From the NCBI GenBank assembly GCA_037969585.1, contig JBBKXR010000032.1:1-64000 (forward strand): 64,000 nucleotides of DNA, given 5' to 3'. The position numbers and the translations under genes were made by a program. Position 1 is the stretch's first letter. Each line of letters begins with the position of its first letter. Below are positions 51,163-60,740 of the stretch, piece by piece. Below the pieces are notes generated by a model that had not been told where the DNA came from, made no database searches, and was given only the letters and a program-made list of their open reading frames with translations. Origin of the DNA: JBBKXR01 sp037969585. Lineage in GTDB: Bacteria; Verrucomicrobiota; Verrucomicrobiia; Verrucomicrobiales; DEV007.

Positions 51163-53298
51163 CTATGGCACAGAGGCGGACAATTGCACGGTAGTTCCCG
51201 CTCCAGATCCACTTCGTATCTTCAACTTACCGCCAAGACTATCGGCGCGTCTTTCAAGGTTACGCAAGCCATTACCTGCCCGATACCCGTCGTCCTCAGT
51301 GCTGAAGCCGTCGCCGTCGTCAGCGACCTCGAGCGAAAGGTTTCCACGCACCAGTTCGAGTTTGATTCTGACCGACGACGCATTGGCATGACGAACGATG
51401 TTGTTAAGGATTTCCTTGAACATCAAGAACAAGTCGCGCTTGAAATCCAGCGGCACCCCCTCATCGAGACGCCGCACCTGCACATCGAACTCGTACTCGT
51501 GCGCTCGCAGAAGCTGTCCCGCCGTTTCGCGGAAGCGCGCGATCAGACTGCGCCAGGATTCCTGTCCGGGACGGATTAACCAGACGATATCGCGCATCGA
51601 CTCGACGGTTTTGTCAGCCGTGACTTTGATCTCCTGAAATTCCTCACGCGCCAGTAATGCGTCATCCGCCTCAGTGTCCCCCAGTTCCGCAAGCAGAGCG
51701 ATGCTGCTCAAATTACTACCGATGTCGTCGTGCAAATCGCTGGCGATCTGCTGACGAATTTTTTCCACCTCCTTGAGACGATTGCGTCGACCACGACCGA
51801 CTCCGACAAACAGCATCAGCAAAGCACTCCCCCCACCAACACAAGTCCAGATCAATCCGTGCCGCACAGTCTCCTTGACCAGTACACGTCGCCGCTCGTT
51901 CAGGTTCAAAAAGACTTCGATGGCATCGCCGCGCTGATCGAGCGACGACAGCCAAGGCAATAGACCCGTCAAGCGAAGGCGACTGCTGTAGTCGTCGACC
52001 AGGTTGGCAGCCGACCAATAGTCATCTTCAAGACTATTGCTGGCGGTCACTTTCTTGCCCAGAGCGACATTGGTGTTTTCCGAAAAAACCTGCAGTTCCG
52101 CCAATGCGAAGGTCAGCGGCCCCGGCGTCTGCCGCTCTACCACCAACTTCACATAACGCCCGTATCCGTCGTCGATGGGTATGACTACCGGATTGTTGCC
52201 CGGATTGGTCAATTGGCCTTCGCCGAAACGCACCAGCACCTCGGCACCGCGCATGTCAGGTTTATCGGAAATCTCGATCCGAAACGTGGTTGGAAAATCG
52301 AGATTCAAATCGAACACGTAGTCTTCCGGGGTAGCCGGAATCAGCCGAATTTCATCGATCGTGAACATTTCCTCCAGATCGATCAGCACCCAGCCTTCGG
52401 TGACTTTTTCAGCCGTGCCCGAGTAAAAGCCATACCCGGAACTCGGTTCGCCACGATGAGGAATACCGAGCGTCGTCCGGCCGTCAGTCAGGTAGCGCCG
52501 TGACCACAACGACTGGCGCTCGGTCGAATCGCCGCGCAAGGTCGACACCGGCCGACCGGCAGCCACGTTGCGAGCGCCCTTCAACACCATGAATTCACCC
52601 AACGCCAAAACTTCTGCATCCGCGCTGGTCTTACCGGGAGGGCTCCACAGCGTCGTTGCTGTGAGTCGAATATAACGACCGGAGAAACCGTCGACTTTGT
52701 GAAAATACGGCGCATCAGGCGGTCGCCGGTGCGACTTCGAACGAACGTTGACGATGGTTTCGTACTTGCCGTTGGGAAATGCCGGATCGTCGGAGATATC
52801 GATGCGGAAAGCCTCCGGAAAGCCGTACCCGCGCAACGTTTGATCATTCATCTGCACGGTCACTGGCGCCAGAGCGATAGCATCGGGTTTGATACTGCTC
52901 CCCAGATCGATCTGCACCCACTTAGGCCGCGTCCTGATCTTGCCACTATGATAACCAAATTCGACCGGCTTGATCGAGCCTTGCGTGAACTGCGGCAACT
53001 TATCGAGTGTCTCGGAAAGTTTCTGCTGCTCCGCTTCGATATCGCGGACCTCCGCATTAAACAGGTAGGCGAAGCGATTCTCTGTGCCGTCACGCCTGGT
53101 GAGCGAAGGCTCCCCGAGCTCTGACGGCACCTCCACCGGAACTGCGACGCCAGTATTCTCTTCACTCTGCCCGTCGCCAAATCCAAGGCCGGAAAACTGC
53201 GCCAGCGCAGACGGCGTCACCACCGCCGACAGCAACACGGCTACCGCGATCGGCACGGCTTCGACGCCGCACAACCAGCGTCGGATCGCGGACATCAT
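51163..53298 (-). CDS. Sensor histidine kinase with periplasmic discoidin-type domains
   Basis: 711 aa. Signal/anchor (VEAVPIAVAVLLSAVVTPSA), then a 430-residue extracytoplasmic region with two or three F5/8-type-C (discoidin-like) repeats: KWVQIDLGSSIKPDAIALAP, GWVLIDLEEMFTIDEIRLIP and NVALGKKVTASNSLEDDYWS. One membrane segment (LIWTCVGGGSALLMLFVGVG), then a HisKA_3 domain with the phospho-His in ASDLHDDIGSNLSSIALLAE and a HATPase with N-box EILNNIVRHANA and GDGFS / GNGLRNLERRA. Discoidin domains usually bind glycans, so it likely senses polysaccharide. Its ATG overlaps the stop of the PQQ-like gene (ATGA). Confidence 0.92.
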   Translation of the reverse strand: MMSAIRRWLCGVEAVPIAVAVLLSAVVTPSALAQFSGLGFGDGQSEENTGVAVPVEVPSELGEPSLTRRDGTENRFAYLFNAEVRDIEAEQQKLSETLDKLPQFTQGSIKPVEFGYHSGKIRTRPKWVQIDLGSSIKPDAIALAPVTVQMNDQTLRGYGFPEAFRIDISDDPAFPNGKYETIVNVRSKSHRRPPDAPYFHKVDGFSGRYIRLTATTLWSPPGKTSADAEVLALGEFMVLKGARNVAAGRPVSTLRGDSTERQSLWSRRYLTDGRTTLGIPHRGEPSSGYGFYSGTAEKVTEGWVLIDLEEMFTIDEIRLIPATPEDYVFDLNLDFPTTFRIEISDKPDMRGAEVLVRFGEGQLTNPGNNPVVIPIDDGYGRYVKLVVERQTPGPLTFALAELQVFSENTNVALGKKVTASNSLEDDYWSAANLVDDYSSRLRLTGLLPWLSSLDQRGDAIEVFLNLNERRRVLVKETVRHGLIWTCVGGGSALLMLFVGVGRGRRNRLKEVEKIRQQIASDLHDDIGSNLSSIALLAELGDTEADDALLAREEFQEIKVTADKTVESMRDIVWLIRPGQESWRSLIARFRETAGQLLRAHEYEFDVQVRRLDEGVPLDFKRDLFLMFKEILNNIVRHANASSVRIKLELVRGNLSLEVADDGDGFSTEDDGYRAGNGLRNLERRADSLGGKLKIRSGSGAGTTVQLSASVP

Positions 53299-54626
53299 TC
53301 GGCGCCAGCCTCCTCGATTCGGTACAAGGCCTCATCGGTGCGGACGTAAAGCGCACCGCCGACAGGAACGGCGCTGGCGTAGTGAGCGCCGGAGAGCTGA
53401 TTGCGGCCCAGCAATTTAAACTCGCGACCTGCCGCCAACACGACCGTCTCGCCTTCGCGATTCAAACAGTAAATTCGTCCCTCAGCATAAACCGGCGATG
53501 CCGAAAAATTGCCGTCGATCCGCTCCTGCCAGAGCGCTTCACCAGTCGTCGCGTCGACACACGATGCGACGCCATTGTCGGCGATGAAGAACAACAGGCC
53601 ATCGACCAACAACGGCGACGGAGACCTGGAGACGGCTTTCTTAAAGCGCCACAATTCCCTGGGCTGACCACTACTGAGATCGAGCGCCATCATCTCGGTT
53701 TTTCCGAAGCCGGTCGGCACATAGACCCGATCGTCCGGACCGGTAACGCCGACCGCAACGTTGGAAAAAGCTGTCGCTCCATAGGGGTGTTTCCAAAGCT
53801 CTTCGCCGGTCTGCGGATCGTATCCGTATAACCAGCTGGCAGCACTCGACAGCACCTGCACTTTGCCGTCGATCTCAACCGCCAGCGGCGTCCCGCACGC
53901 TTTGTGAGTCTGCGGATTTTCACCCATCTCGCCACTGCGATCGGTGCGCCAGGCGACCTTCCCGGTTTCCGTGTCGAAGGCGGCGGCGAACTGCTCGTCG
54001 CTGCCATCGAGGTGAACGATCATGCGATTGCCAACCACCAGCGGCGAACTGCCTGGTCCATTTTCATGCATGACGTGCAGATCGGTATTGGTCCACAGCA
54101 GTTTAGCGTTTTCGGTATCGACACAAGCGCTGCCAAAAGTGCCGAAGTGGCAATAGAGACGACCGTCGCGCAGCACAGGCGTCGGCGAGGCGTAACTGTT
54201 CAGTTTGTGAACCCACTGCGGTTTCTGTAACGTCAGCAGATGGACTTGATGGATCACCTCACCGGTTTTCCGATCGACGCAGACGGCGATCAGATCCGCC
54301 GTCTCCAGCAGCGTCAACGGTTGGTCGCCGGTGTTCGCTTCGAGCCGTTTGGCTGCGTCCTCGGGATCGGCCTCAACTTCGACAGCTGAAGTCATCCAGA
54401 TTTGATCGCCCGAGATCAGCGGCGTTGAATGGCCCCGTCCGGGCACGACAGTTTTCCAAGCGATGTTCTCGGTCTCCGACCAGGTCAGTGGAAAATTCTT
54501 GGCATCCTCCGACGCATGTCCGTTGGCGGAAGGTCCACGCCACTGCGGCCACTCATCCTTCGCCTGCGAAAGACCAGCAACGCCCATCAACAGCGCTATT
54601 AAACAGCATTTATTTATCCGTCTCAT
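53295..54626 (-). CDS. PQQ-like beta-propeller repeat protein, exported
   Basis: 443 aa from the ATG at 54626 (signal peptide INKCCLIALLMGVAGLSQA). Starts EWPQWRGPSANGHASED, typical of the BamB/quinoprotein-like propellers abundant in these phyla, followed by W-containing blade repeats (KLLWTNTDLHVMHENGPGSS, KVAWRTDRSGEMGENPQTHK, GEELWKHPYGATAFSNVAVG, GEALWQERIDGNFSASPVYA). No metal or PQQ-site residues of true dehydrogenases were identified. Probably a periplasmic binding or scaffold protein. Translationally coupled to the histidine kinase gene, which suggests it helps sensing. Confidence 0.85.
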   Translation of the reverse strand: MRRINKCCLIALLMGVAGLSQAKDEWPQWRGPSANGHASEDAKNFPLTWSETENIAWKTVVPGRGHSTPLISGDQIWMTSAVEVEADPEDAAKRLEANTGDQPLTLLETADLIAVCVDRKTGEVIHQVHLLTLQKPQWVHKLNSYASPTPVLRDGRLYCHFGTFGSACVDTENAKLLWTNTDLHVMHENGPGSSPLVVGNRMIVHLDGSDEQFAAAFDTETGKVAWRTDRSGEMGENPQTHKACGTPLAVEIDGKVQVLSSAASWLYGYDPQTGEELWKHPYGATAFSNVAVGVTGPDDRVYVPTGFGKTEMMALDLSSGQPRELWRFKKAVSRSPSPLLVDGLLFFIADNGVASCVDATTGEALWQERIDGNFSASPVYAEGRIYCLNREGETVVLAAGREFKLLGRNQLSGAHYASAVPVGGALYVRTDEALYRIEEAGAE

Positions 54627-54641
54627 GGGTAACACTCTGGC

Positions 54642-54666
54642 ACAACCAACAAAGAACAACCAACAA
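54642..54666. repeat. Short direct repeat acaaccaacaa
   Basis: Two copies of acaaccaacaa (54642-54652 and 54656-54666) in the 47-bp gap between the DUF1552 stop and the PQQ-like start. The significance is unclear; it may be simple-sequence drift. Confidence 0.45.
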
Positions 54667-54673
54667 TGAGCAA

Positions 54674-56023
54674 CTAAACCAAACCAACCAGCGGTCCGGT
54701 GCTGGCGCCGTTGAACGTGTCGAGTTCGAGACCAAAATTTCGCGCCAGCGACAGGTGTAGATTGGCGAGCGGCGTACCCTCTTTGGTGCGCACCACGCGA
54801 CCGGGATTGAGTTTGCCGCCGCCGGAGCCCGCGACCAGAATCGGCAGGTTTTCTTTGCGGTGACCGTTACCGTCTTTCATGCTCGATCCGTAGACGATGG
54901 TCGAGTGATCGAGCAGGCTGCCGTCGCCTTCATCGATGGCAGCCATTTTCTCCATCATATAAGCGAGCTGTGAGACATACCACTGACTGACCTGAGTGTA
55001 CTGACGTACCGGGTCGGCCTGATTTTTGTGATGCGACATGCCGTGGTGATCACTGTTCACGCCGTCAAGGAAACTGAAATTCTGGCGGCTGAATCCATGC
55101 GCGGTCATCAGCGTTCCGACGCGAGTCGTGTCAGTCCAAAAACCGAGCACCATCAGATCGATCATCAGCTTGAGGTGAGCACCGCGATCTTTGGGAATGC
55201 CATCACCGGGTCGCACCAGTTTGGGATCGCTGAGCGGCTTCCACGAGCGCTCCGGCGGGTTGAGCGTCTTGTCGAGACGCACTTCGACGGCGCGCACGCT
55301 TTCCAAGTACTCATCGATCTTGTGTTGATCGGCAGCGCTCGCCTGACGGCGTAAATTTTTCGCATCATCGAGCACCAGATCGACGACGCTCTTGCGACGT
55401 TCGGCACGGCGTTCGGCTTCTGGTCCAGAGTGGCTGCGGAACAGCCGATCGAAGGCGACCTGCGGATTGATTTCGGGCGAAACGCGAGTCGTTTCCGAAC
55501 TCCACGACACCGTGTTGGCAAAGGCGATCGGCTCACCGCTGGCGTTGCCCTGGCGCGGCGGCTCGGTGCCGAGTTCGATGGACGGCAACGGCGTGTCGCC
55601 ACCGACGCGTTTGGCCACCATCTGATCGAGCGACATTGCATTGCGACCATTGGTGATCGGCAGGCCGGTCAAAAACGCGCCGGTCATCTGCACATGGCCA
55701 CGACCGGTGTTATCGAGTCCGGAAATAACCGTGATGTGTTTCTTCAGATCCTTGAGCGGAGCGAGAATCGGTGACAGTTCAAAGTTGCTGCCCTCCCCTT
55801 CGACATCCCAGGCCTGCGGATAGACACCATTCGGCTGGAAAATACACGCCAGTCGCAGCGGCGCCCCTGAGGCACTGGTAGCCACCGCACCCGCTTCGCC
55901 GACTGCGGCACCCGCAGTCGCGCTCGCCTTAGCACCACTCATGATCTCCAGTGTCGGCAACGCCAAAGACGCTCCGATACCACGAAGAAAACTGCGTCGG
56001 GGAATTTGCCAAGACTTACTCAT
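54674..56023 (-). CDS. DUF1552 family secreted protein
   Basis: 449 aa from the ATG at 56023. Tat-like leader (IPRRSFLRGIGASLALPTLE). Family blocks: RLACIFQPNGVYPQAWDVEG, ITVISGLDNTGRGHVQMTGA, SIELGTEPPRQGNA, DTTRVGTLMTAHGFSRQNFS, DHHGMSHHKN and STIVYGSSMKDGNGHRKENL. DUF1552 is the usual partner of DUF1592-type cytochrome proteins, as DUF1501 is of PSD1, and is distantly related to the DUF1501 fold. Extracytoplasmic; the reaction is unknown. It is preceded by the DUF1592 gene and composite repeat 5, and followed by the PQQ-like gene. Confidence 0.92.
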   Translation of the reverse strand: MSKSWQIPRRSFLRGIGASLALPTLEIMSGAKASATAGAAVGEAGAVATSASGAPLRLACIFQPNGVYPQAWDVEGEGSNFELSPILAPLKDLKKHITVISGLDNTGRGHVQMTGAFLTGLPITNGRNAMSLDQMVAKRVGGDTPLPSIELGTEPPRQGNASGEPIAFANTVSWSSETTRVSPEINPQVAFDRLFRSHSGPEAERRAERRKSVVDLVLDDAKNLRRQASAADQHKIDEYLESVRAVEVRLDKTLNPPERSWKPLSDPKLVRPGDGIPKDRGAHLKLMIDLMVLGFWTDTTRVGTLMTAHGFSRQNFSFLDGVNSDHHGMSHHKNQADPVRQYTQVSQWYVSQLAYMMEKMAAIDEGDGSLLDHSTIVYGSSMKDGNGHRKENLPILVAGSGGGKLNPGRVVRTKEGTPLANLHLSLARNFGLELDTFNGASTGPLVGLV

Positions 56024-56112
56024 ACCTCCCAAAGGTCCCGTTTATCACCGGCAATATCAAGCCCCACATTCAAGCCACCGCTAGACTCGCAACAGACCCC
56101 AGTCGGATCGGA

Positions 56113-56362
56113 AAGGAACCGCTGATGAACGCTAATAAACGCTGATGCTCGTCCAACGCAAACAACGGTGAGTCTATTTAATTGATCGTCCAGAGGGAAT
56201 AAATATTAGAGCGAATCCGGATACGTTTTTCTGACCGTGGTGCTGGTCAATTAGCGAAAATTAGCGCCCATTAGCGGTTCCAAAAACCGATCTGTCATTC
56301 AGTGGACGAGCATAATCTGCGATAATCCGCGTAATCTGCGGTAAATTTAAGAAGTCATCCTG
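56113..56362. repeat. Composite intergenic repeat, locus 5 of 5
   Basis: Begins ggaaccgctgatgaacgcta (56115), an inverted triplet of 10-bp words to about 56145, with gctcgtcca after it; then gatcgtccagagg (56183). A direct group gtgctggtca/attagcgaaa/attagcgccc/attagcggtt runs 56240-56279 at exact 10-bp steps, ending ggttcc. Next tcattcagtggacgag (56294-56310) and a further triplet aatctgcgat/aatccgcgt/aatctgcggt (56314-56342), then gaagtcatcctgcggac. It fills the gap 5' of the DUF1552 gene. Confidence 0.8.
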
Positions 56363-56369
56363 CGGACCT

Positions 56370-59192
56370 TCATTCGTGGCTGCCTTGAAAGCGGAATGGG
56401 TAACTCAGCACCACTTCTTCGATCAGCACCGAGGCGTCGCAGTCGTTGGACTCGAGTTCAGCGAGAATTTTCTGAATGACCGGTTCATCATAGCCTTTCA
56501 GTTCGCGGCCGAGGGCGAACTTGAGCATGGCTTCACTGACACCGCGCAGGAACGGTTCGCGTCGGTTTTTGAGAATGAAACGCTTTAACTCGGCGACGCC
56601 GGTAAACGACTCGCCGCTGGGCAAGGTGCCGGAGGCATCGATCGGACCGCTCGGCGAATTGGCTCGCCAGACACCGACGGCATCGAAATGCTCGAGCCCG
56701 AATCCGAGCGGATCGATCTTCTCGTGGCAGCCTCGACAATCCGCCTTATCGCGATGCGCCTCAAGCTCTTCGCGTAGCGTCAGCTTGCCTTTTTTCTCAC
56801 CGGCGTCGTCGGGCAGTTCACCGGCATTGGGCGGCGGCGGCGGCACCCTTTCGGCGAGCAGTTTTTCCAGCAGCCACGCACCGCGTACCACCGGGCTGGA
56901 GCGCGTCGGCGTCGAGGTTGCGGTGAGCACGCTGCCCATGCCGAGCACACCTCCGCGGCGGTGATCCGGCAAGGCGACCCGCTGCATTTCGCTGCCGAAC
57001 ACGTTGTCGATCCTATAGTGCTTCGCCAGAGTTTCGTTGAGAAAGGTGAAACGCGAATCGACCAGCAACAGCAGACTTTGTTTGTCGTCGATCAAAGCGT
57101 CGAAAAACAATTCCGTCTCGGCGACCATCGCGGCGCGCAGATCCTCGCTCCACTCCTTGCGAAACTTTCGCTCGTCCGGGAACATGTTCTGACCGTCCGG
57201 CCCAAAGCCGAGCCACTGGCCGACAAACAGTCGTGAAAAATCTTTAGCGCGCGGATCGTTGAGCATTCGCCGCACCTGCGCACGCAGCGTCTCGGCATCG
57301 CGCAGTTTCCCCTGCTCGGCGAGACCAAACAGTATTTCGTCCGGCATCGACTGCCAGAGGTAATACGACAGTCGCGAAGCCAACTGCCAGTCGTCCAATT
57401 CGAACTCGTTCGCACCTGCCTCGGCTTGCTCCTCAAGTTTGGCGTTCTCAGCTTCGAACTCACGACGGAACAGAAAATTCGGTGACACCAGGGCCGCCGA
57501 CAGGGACAGCTTGAGCGCGTCAGGATAGTCGCTGCCCTGCTGCCCGCGACGCTCGTGGTAGATCGCCATGTGATGAGCCAGTTCGACATCCGTCGCCGGA
57601 CGGCGAAACGCTCTCGGTAGAAAATTTTCCAGTACCGCACGCACCGCATCTTGCTCGGAGATATCACCACCGGGCTCAGCGACGAACACTCTCTCGACCG
57701 TTGCCGACTTGCCTTTCTCATCCGTCAGCCGCGCCGGTGCCACCGGTCCGCGAACTTTGATCCAATCGATCCCGACCAGCCCAGCCGGCTCGAGCGGTGA
57801 ACTGGTCAGTGATTTTTCAATCGCCCTTCCGAGATCAGCGTTGCGCTTCAAGGCCGCGACATTGCGTTTTTCAAACTCCAGATCGAACGCCGCGCGCTTC
57901 ATGCTCAGCGCCGCTGCCAGAGCATCCTTTGCTTCGTTCAAACGCACCGAACGGTCGTCGATGTATTTTAAAAATCGCTCCAACTCCCGGGCATTGCCAT
58001 CGGCACCGTGCAGGTGCAGCCACTCCCAGGCACGCTGCACATTGATCGCATTGGCATTGACTCGAGACACTAGACTTTCGCCCACCTTGACGTCGGCGAA
58101 CTTGGCATCCGAGTCCACCGGCGACCACGCCGGAGCATGCTGCTTCGACTCACGCGTTATGATTTGGCTGGCATCTTCCGGCAACTCCTTGTCGACCTCG
58201 GAACCGCGCGTGCGCGACGCGTCGCCCTTGCGAAACACCGGCTTCTGAATGTTCCACGCCATCTGTCGCGAACCCGCTTCGACGAAAGCCACCAACTTGT
58301 TCTCCGTGAGTTGCTTCGACGGCACCGCCAGATCACCGCGCGGCACATCATCGATCCTCAGACGCGCACCGGTCGGTCCCTGAGTGGTCAGCGAGCGAAC
58401 CGTGAACTCGTAGAAACCGTCAACTGGAAACTCGACCGACTCATACAAGGTCTGCTGGCCACGATCCAGAACATAACCCTTTTCGGTATCACTCCAGGTC
58501 CTGACCTTGGAGCCCATTTCAGTGATAAACATTGCTTCGGCTTCGAAAAAAGATTCCTCCATTTGCCCTGCGGGAACCTCGCGGTGAGCGGTCAGCGCAT
58601 TGATCCCCAACTCGGCCGACTGAAAATATTTCTCCAACATCGCCGGCGTCACGAACAGTGCGTCGCGATCATTGTCGAAGCCACTCTGGCCCTCGCCATC
58701 CTCCGAAAAACGCAACTCCAGATCGAGATCGATACCCAGCAACTCGCGCATCGTGTTGCCGTACTCCCGCTTGGTCAGCCGCGGGATGGTCACGTGGCCC
58801 GGATGGCGGTGCACCGTCCAGTCGATGTCGTTGACCGTGTCATCGACCCAGGTGATCAGCGCCTCATACTCCTCTTCCGTCGGCAGCGGATCCTTGGTCG
58901 GCATCTCGCGCGTCTCGAGTTGCTCGAGCACCCGCAGCCAGAGCTTGCGGTCGGCGATGATCTGCGAGGTACCGGTGTAAGGGAACAAATTCAGATCCCC
59001 CTTCTGAGTATCGTCGTCGTGACACTTGTAACAATACTTCTCGAGAAGTGGCTGTGCCTCAGATGCGAAATCGTCGGCTGCCGACAGATCGGATGACCAG
59101 AGCACGATCAGCACCGCACACGCCGTGAGCCGCGAAAGGCACGCACCCCAAGCGCCCAGCGACCTCGATAACGAAATTTGAAAATTCTTCAC
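56370..59192 (-). CDS. DUF1587-DUF1592-DUF1588-DUF1585 secreted cytochrome-domain protein
   Basis: About 940 aa from the GTG at 59192 (signal peptide with LTACAVLIVLWSSDLSA); a GTG at 59207 is as likely and the frame is open to 59348. Order: PSCyt-like domain with CYKCH (54-58); DUF1587 (TIPRLTKREYGNTMRELLGI); a carbohydrate-binding-like insert (residues 180-300); DUF1595/DUF1592 (FLPRAFRRPATDVELAHH, YYLWQSMPDEILFGLAEQGK); DUF1588 (RVALPDHRRGGVLGMGSVLT); DUF1585 with CRGCH (CRGCHEKIDPLGFGLEHFD). Two heme-type motifs suggest redox activity outside the cell; the biochemical role is not established. Paired with DUF1552 downstream. Confidence 0.92.
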   Translation of the reverse strand: MKNFQISLSRSLGAWGACLSRLTACAVLIVLWSSDLSAADDFASEAQPLLEKYCYKCHDDDTQKGDLNLFPYTGTSQIIADRKLWLRVLEQLETREMPTKDPLPTEEEYEALITWVDDTVNDIDWTVHRHPGHVTIPRLTKREYGNTMRELLGIDLDLELRFSEDGEGQSGFDNDRDALFVTPAMLEKYFQSAELGINALTAHREVPAGQMEESFFEAEAMFITEMGSKVRTWSDTEKGYVLDRGQQTLYESVEFPVDGFYEFTVRSLTTQGPTGARLRIDDVPRGDLAVPSKQLTENKLVAFVEAGSRQMAWNIQKPVFRKGDASRTRGSEVDKELPEDASQIITRESKQHAPAWSPVDSDAKFADVKVGESLVSRVNANAINVQRAWEWLHLHGADGNARELERFLKYIDDRSVRLNEAKDALAAALSMKRAAFDLEFEKRNVAALKRNADLGRAIEKSLTSSPLEPAGLVGIDWIKVRGPVAPARLTDEKGKSATVERVFVAEPGGDISEQDAVRAVLENFLPRAFRRPATDVELAHHMAIYHERRGQQGSDYPDALKLSLSAALVSPNFLFRREFEAENAKLEEQAEAGANEFELDDWQLASRLSYYLWQSMPDEILFGLAEQGKLRDAETLRAQVRRMLNDPRAKDFSRLFVGQWLGFGPDGQNMFPDERKFRKEWSEDLRAAMVAETELFFDALIDDKQSLLLLVDSRFTFLNETLAKHYRIDNVFGSEMQRVALPDHRRGGVLGMGSVLTATSTPTRSSPVVRGAWLLEKLLAERVPPPPPNAGELPDDAGEKKGKLTLREELEAHRDKADCRGCHEKIDPLGFGLEHFDAVGVWRANSPSGPIDASGTLPSGESFTGVAELKRFILKNRREPFLRGVSEAMLKFALGRELKGYDEPVIQKILAELESNDCDASVLIEEVVLSYPFRFQGSHE

Positions 59193-59570
59193 CGCCTCAA
59201 CATTCACCCCGGTCGCCGCGTTCTGCAAAGTCTCGCCGGGAACGGTATCGCGTCCGGATAGGTTCCCCTCGCTCTCTCTCTGCCAGTGGTCGCCGCATCC
59301 ATCATTTTGATCAGAGCACCCAGCCCTTCGGGATAAAGAGCCCATCACTTCCGCGTGACCCTACTGACGGCGATCGATTTACCCTGCCAAGCCAAACCGA
59401 TTTCATGTCTCGTGTTCGCAAGCATCGACAGCCTCGAACCGCAGCCTGACACGGCAGCGCAGTGCGGCGACTCCCGTTCCGCTGGTCGCTGATGGCTTGC
59501 GCTTCTGCTTCGTGATAACTTAAGATCGAAGGGAGCGATTTTCGGCTTGGTGCCGTACCTTCACTGACCT

Positions 59571-60125
59571 GTGAGGTTCGGCGATAAAATTACATCACCC
59601 TCAGAACCACATCGACTCGTCATCGTTTTCCCCTTGGTGTGTCTCCTCGTGGCTTGCGATCCAAAACCCAAACAGGAGCCGTCAGCCTACGAAAATGCCA
59701 TGGAAACTCTGGAGTCGGGCGATATTGTGCCTGGGCCAATTCGCCATGCGGGCATCTCTGATGAACTGGATGCCAGGATACGAAATTTTGCAGCTGTGTT
59801 CGCTGAGGTCTACCCTATCTCCCACCAAGAGTGGCTCGACGGATTTCGGAGGGATACGGTGCCCGAAAACGAAGTCGCAATTTGGGAGCACATGGCGTCC
59901 GCATACACAGGATTTCCAGAGACCAACGAAGTCGATGCCGCAGCTCGGAAGGAGGCATTTGGTCTTCTTCTTGTTCGCTCAAACACCGCAGATGTTGAGT
60001 CCCGATTTACGGAACTCAAGGAGCTGACAGTCGATCAGGCTGAGAATCTCATCACACAGTATGAGGCAGCTCCTAAGCCTGTTACCCTCCAAAGCGCCGA
60101 AAAAAACGCAGCGCCAGATCCCTGA
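59571..60125 (+). CDS. Putative lipoprotein, unknown function
   Basis: 184 aa from a GTG. Leader HRLVIVFPLVCLLVACDP with lipobox LVAC (Cys near residue 29). The mature part is mostly helical and acidic (NFAAVFAEVYPISHQEWLDG, ENEVAIWEHMASAYTGF, LTVDQAENLITQYEAA). No family recognised. Probably a small periplasm-facing lipoprotein. It is divergent from the large cytochrome-domain gene and opens a run of small envelope proteins that looks like accessory DNA. Confidence 0.65.
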   Translation: MRFGDKITSPSEPHRLVIVFPLVCLLVACDPKPKQEPSAYENAMETLESGDIVPGPIRHAGISDELDARIRNFAAVFAEVYPISHQEWLDGFRRDTVPENEVAIWEHMASAYTGFPETNEVDAAARKEAFGLLLVRSNTADVESRFTELKELTVDQAENLITQYEAAPKPVTLQSAEKNAAPDP

Positions 60126-60229
60126 CCCGCCCCTTGTCGAAAGTCTCATGGCCATTCCACCACCAACCTCAAGGTCAACGCTCACCCTCGGTCAGAGACT
60201 TGGTGAGCTTTGGCGTTTGATCTAAACGA

Positions 60230-60589
60230 ATGCAGATCATTAATCTAGCACTTGATGGGGTCGCTTGGGTTGGCGCCTTTGTCGTGGTGCACTTGGTAAT
60301 CTCGTTACTTCTCAGGGATACCACAAATATTGATTTCTGGACTTCGATCTTTATAGCTTTAGTTCCAAGCTATATTCTCTACTACGGGATACCCATAGCG
60401 GGTTCGCTCCTATCGCTCAAAGGCGCCTTGATGGTCGGAATCGCGATACTTTCCGCATGGAAGACAGCGGACATTTTTACCCACCTCGTCTGGTGGGAAG
60501 ACTTGTTGGTGGGGTTTGTAGCCGTAATATCTTATCTGTTTCTGTACTACGGATCATGGTGGGTCTGGAATCAAATTGCCCAAACCTGA
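60230..60589 (+). CDS. Small integral membrane protein, unknown function
   Basis: 119 aa with four predicted membrane segments covering most of the chain (NLALDGVAWVGAFVVVHLVI, WTSIFIALVPSYILYYGIPI, GALMVGIAILSAWKTADIF, VGFVAVISYLFLYYGSWWVW). No family recognised. Base composition is lower in GC than in the genes to the left. It lies 104 bp after the lipoprotein gene on the same strand. Confidence 0.6.
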   Translation: MQIINLALDGVAWVGAFVVVHLVISLLLRDTTNIDFWTSIFIALVPSYILYYGIPIAGSLLSLKGALMVGIAILSAWKTADIFTHLVWWEDLLVGFVAVISYLFLYYGSWWVWNQIAQT

Positions 60590-60740
60590 TTCACCTCCAA
60601 ATCGAGCAAGTCAGCGCAGCGAATCGACGACAGATTTTCGTTGTTTGATTGCAACGAGGCTTCGTTACCGCTTATAATTTGGACGGCGATTGCCGGCAAG
60701 GTGCCGCGGAATCAAAGGACGTTGACGCTGGACGACTATC

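Noticed and set aside
58137..59096. 319-codon open frame on the plus strand
   Set aside because: Antisense to the DUF1592-type gene; no motifs and Arg/Gln/Leu-rich composition.
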